In this document: piece after piece, positions 16,978 to 17,894 of the stretch | Numbering within the stretch: position 1 is the first letter of the stretch | How the letters are laid out: each line of letters begins with the position of its first letter | Source of the DNA: Clostridia bacterium | GTDB lineage: Bacteria; Bacillota_A; Clostridia; Oscillospirales; CAG-272 | NCBI GenBank assembly: GCA_017453335.1 | Contig: JAFTKI010000098.1 | Coordinates: forward strand, 1-17,894 | DNA length: 17,894 nt | Reading direction: 5' to 3' | Made by a program: the position numbers and the translations under genes | The notes under the pieces: model-generated | What the model was told of the DNA's origin: nothing | Database searches by the model: none | The model's input: the letters and a program-made list of their open reading frames with translations, nothing else

Positions 16978-16987
16978 GTGTTATAAT
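16959..16987 (+). promoter_or_regulatory. Predicted promoter embedded in the terminator
   Basis: TTGATT (16959-16964, the terminator loop), a 17-bp spacer ending in TGT, and a perfect TATAAT (16982-16987) form an extended -10 promoter about 92 bp before the ADP-ribosyltransferase ATG. The -35 box and half of the spacer lie within the terminator hairpin. Confidence 0.65.
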
Positions 16988-17009
16988 AGTGAAGTGGGTT
17001 TAGCCCTAT

Positions 17010-17028
17010 GCGTTTGTTAAACAAAAGC
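17010..17028 (+). promoter_or_regulatory. Operator-like palindrome in the ADP-ribosyltransferase leader
   Basis: TTTGTT-A-AACAAA (17013-17025) is a perfect 13-bp dyad around a central A, extended by GC on both sides after one mismatch. It lies about 20 bp after the expected transcription start, a position typical of repressor sites. No linked repressor gene is visible. Confidence 0.35.
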
Positions 17029-17079
17029 GAAACTTGCAATAAATCTGAATGATAAACAAGAATTTGACGAGGTAAAAAT

Positions 17080-17712
17080 ATGACAGAGGCACAGAAAGAA
17101 ACCCTACGATTCTATACAACGAATGATTATTTACTCATAAATGGTCTCTTATGGGGAACGGACGAGAAGACAATAGATATATTTATCAGCCTTATCAATG
17201 AAGACGGGCGAGGCGTGATGTCAGAAGCTATTGAACAGGGATTCGATGTTCGTTGGAATTGCAGTAAGGAAGAAGGAGATCGTTTATATCAGATCTACCA
17301 AAAGAGAATTCCTGTTATTGACTCCGAAGCTGTCAAGGAGCAAATACTTGAAAGGGCAAGAGTAGATATTTCTAATATGATAGCTTGTATGACACCTCTT
17401 GAAACCGATATGGTGTTATATAGAAATATCAAAACAAGATTTGTAGAAAACTTGAAAGAAGGAATGCTTCTTGACTATTTAGGCTTTTCTTCTTGTAGCC
17501 TAAATCCACACATCGCAGAAAATGCCGAGTATGGTTCAAGCGGATGTACTTTGGCTGAAATAATTGTTCCTGCCGGTACACTTGCAATTCGACTTGATTT
17601 AATGCCCGATGTACAAAACGAACCTGACGAAGTTATTTTAGCCCCTGTGAAGTTTATTGTTACTAAGGTTGATAAAACCGAAGGTAAAATCTTTATGACT
17701 TGCTGCAAGTAA
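17080..17712 (+). CDS. Predicted ADP-ribosyltransferase (exoenzyme-type ART fold)
   Basis: A 210-residue protein that looks like the ADP-ribosyltransferase exoenzyme family (R-S-E class), which transfers ADP-ribose from NAD to proteins or other targets. The N-terminal helix LRFYTTNDYLLINGLLWG (9-26) matches the family's YT..Y..iN..L pattern. The NAD-binding Arg is Arg115 in VLYRNI, the STS-like strand is GFSSCS (135-140), and the catalytic Glu is Glu184 in DEVIL; residue 182, normally Gln or Glu in the Q/E-x-E motif, is Pro. No signal peptide or translocation domain is visible, so it is either cytosolic or delivered by another route. ACGAGGT (17067-17073) is the ribosome binding site. Codon use (AGA, TTA, ATA) is AT-richer than in the core genes. 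No immunity gene is visible before the IS. Confidence 0.72.
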   Translation: MTEAQKETLRFYTTNDYLLINGLLWGTDEKTIDIFISLINEDGRGVMSEAIEQGFDVRWNCSKEEGDRLYQIYQKRIPVIDSEAVKEQILERARVDISNMIACMTPLETDMVLYRNIKTRFVENLKEGMLLDYLGFSSCSLNPHIAENAEYGSSGCTLAEIIVPAGTLAIRLDLMPDVQNEPDEVILAPVKFIVTKVDKTEGKIFMTCCK

Positions 17713-17765
17713 TCAGATTAACAAATTCCAATTTATTGATACGCTGATCGTTAAAAGCCTCGTCA

Positions 17766-17894
17766 GATTGTCAAGCCAAGTGCAACACTTTTTTCAAAAA
17801 ATCATTTGGAGACAAAAAACCAAGGCATTTACGCGGGCGATTGTTAATTAAAGAAACAACAGCATCCAACTGTTCCTGCGTCACCTTATTGAAA
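17766..17894 (-). mobile_element. Right-hand part of an IS30-family insertion sequence
   Basis: The transposase stop codon lies within the probable terminal inverted repeat, about 17766-17790 (ATTGTCAAGCCAAGTGCAAC and onward), as is common in IS30 elements where the gene runs almost to the end. The exact border and the other end cannot be seen here. The element abuts the ADP-ribosyltransferase gene at a distance of about 55 bp; that gap shows no gene. Confidence 0.6.
17771..17894 (-). CDS. IS30-family transposase, C-terminal end only
   Basis: On the minus strand a reading frame enters from the window edge and stops at TGA (17771-17773). Its 40 visible residues include FNKVTQEQLDAVVSLINN, then RPRKCLGFLSPNDFL. 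The N-x-RPRK-x-LGF-x-(S/T)P motif is the characteristic end of IS30-family DDE transposases, following the catalytic Glu, which would lie outside the window. The 5' part is off the edge, so intactness cannot be judged. Confidence 0.85.
   Translation of the reverse strand, partial: FNKVTQEQLDAVVSLINNRPRKCLGFLSPNDFLKKVLHLA

Noticed and set aside
17713..17769. Repeated TCAGATT at 17713 and 17763 as possible target-site or att repeats
   Set aside because: Only 7 bases, both on the same side of the IS; chance is sufficient.

Overview
The window comes from a low-to-moderate GC Gram-positive chromosome, most likely an uncultured Clostridia-type Bacillota. The reasons are the conserved order yybS-like / gdpP / rplI / dnaB (as in Bacillus), followed directly by tilS and ftsH, strong sigma-A-type promoters (TTGAAA/TATAAT with 17-bp spacers) and GGAGG-type ribosome binding sites. 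No rRNA, tRNA or CRISPR array is visible.

Layout. (1) 1-1798, minus: lepA (elongation factor 4), missing only its last few codons at the window edge. (2) 2054-3097, plus: a Gfo/Idh/MocA oxidoreductase, divergent from lepA, with a promoter overlapped by two 17-bp direct repeats in 21-bp register. (3) 3151-4409, minus: an HD-domain phosphohydrolase and a four-segment membrane protein, overlapping by 4 bp. (4) 4701-13432, plus: the core block yybS-like, gdpP (c-di-AMP phosphodiesterase), rplI (L9), dnaB (replicative helicase), tilS (tRNA-Ile lysidine synthetase) and ftsH (membrane AAA protease), starting at a strong promoter and ending at a strong hairpin terminator. (5) 13505-16828: a second Gfo/Idh/MocA oxidoreductase and an MFS permease on the minus strand, divergent from a PocR-sensor/AraC-type regulator; this looks like a small regulated carbon-source locus. 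(6) 16829-17894: an AT-richer accessory patch with a terminator and promoter packed together, a predicted ADP-ribosyltransferase, and the 3' end of an IS30-family transposase running off the window.

Working together. Block 4 joins c-di-AMP turnover, translation, replication and protein quality control, as is usual in Bacillota. Block 5 is self-contained: a sensor-regulator, a transporter and an NAD(P)-dependent oxidoreductase. The most unusual points are an EF-hand-like acidic loop in the extracytoplasmic domain of FtsH, an Asp-to-Glu change in the TilS PP-loop, the AraC-like repeat pair at the first oxidoreductase promoter, and the orphan ADP-ribosyltransferase beside an insertion sequence. 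I see no clear novel multi-gene system; most of the window is recognisable core genome.
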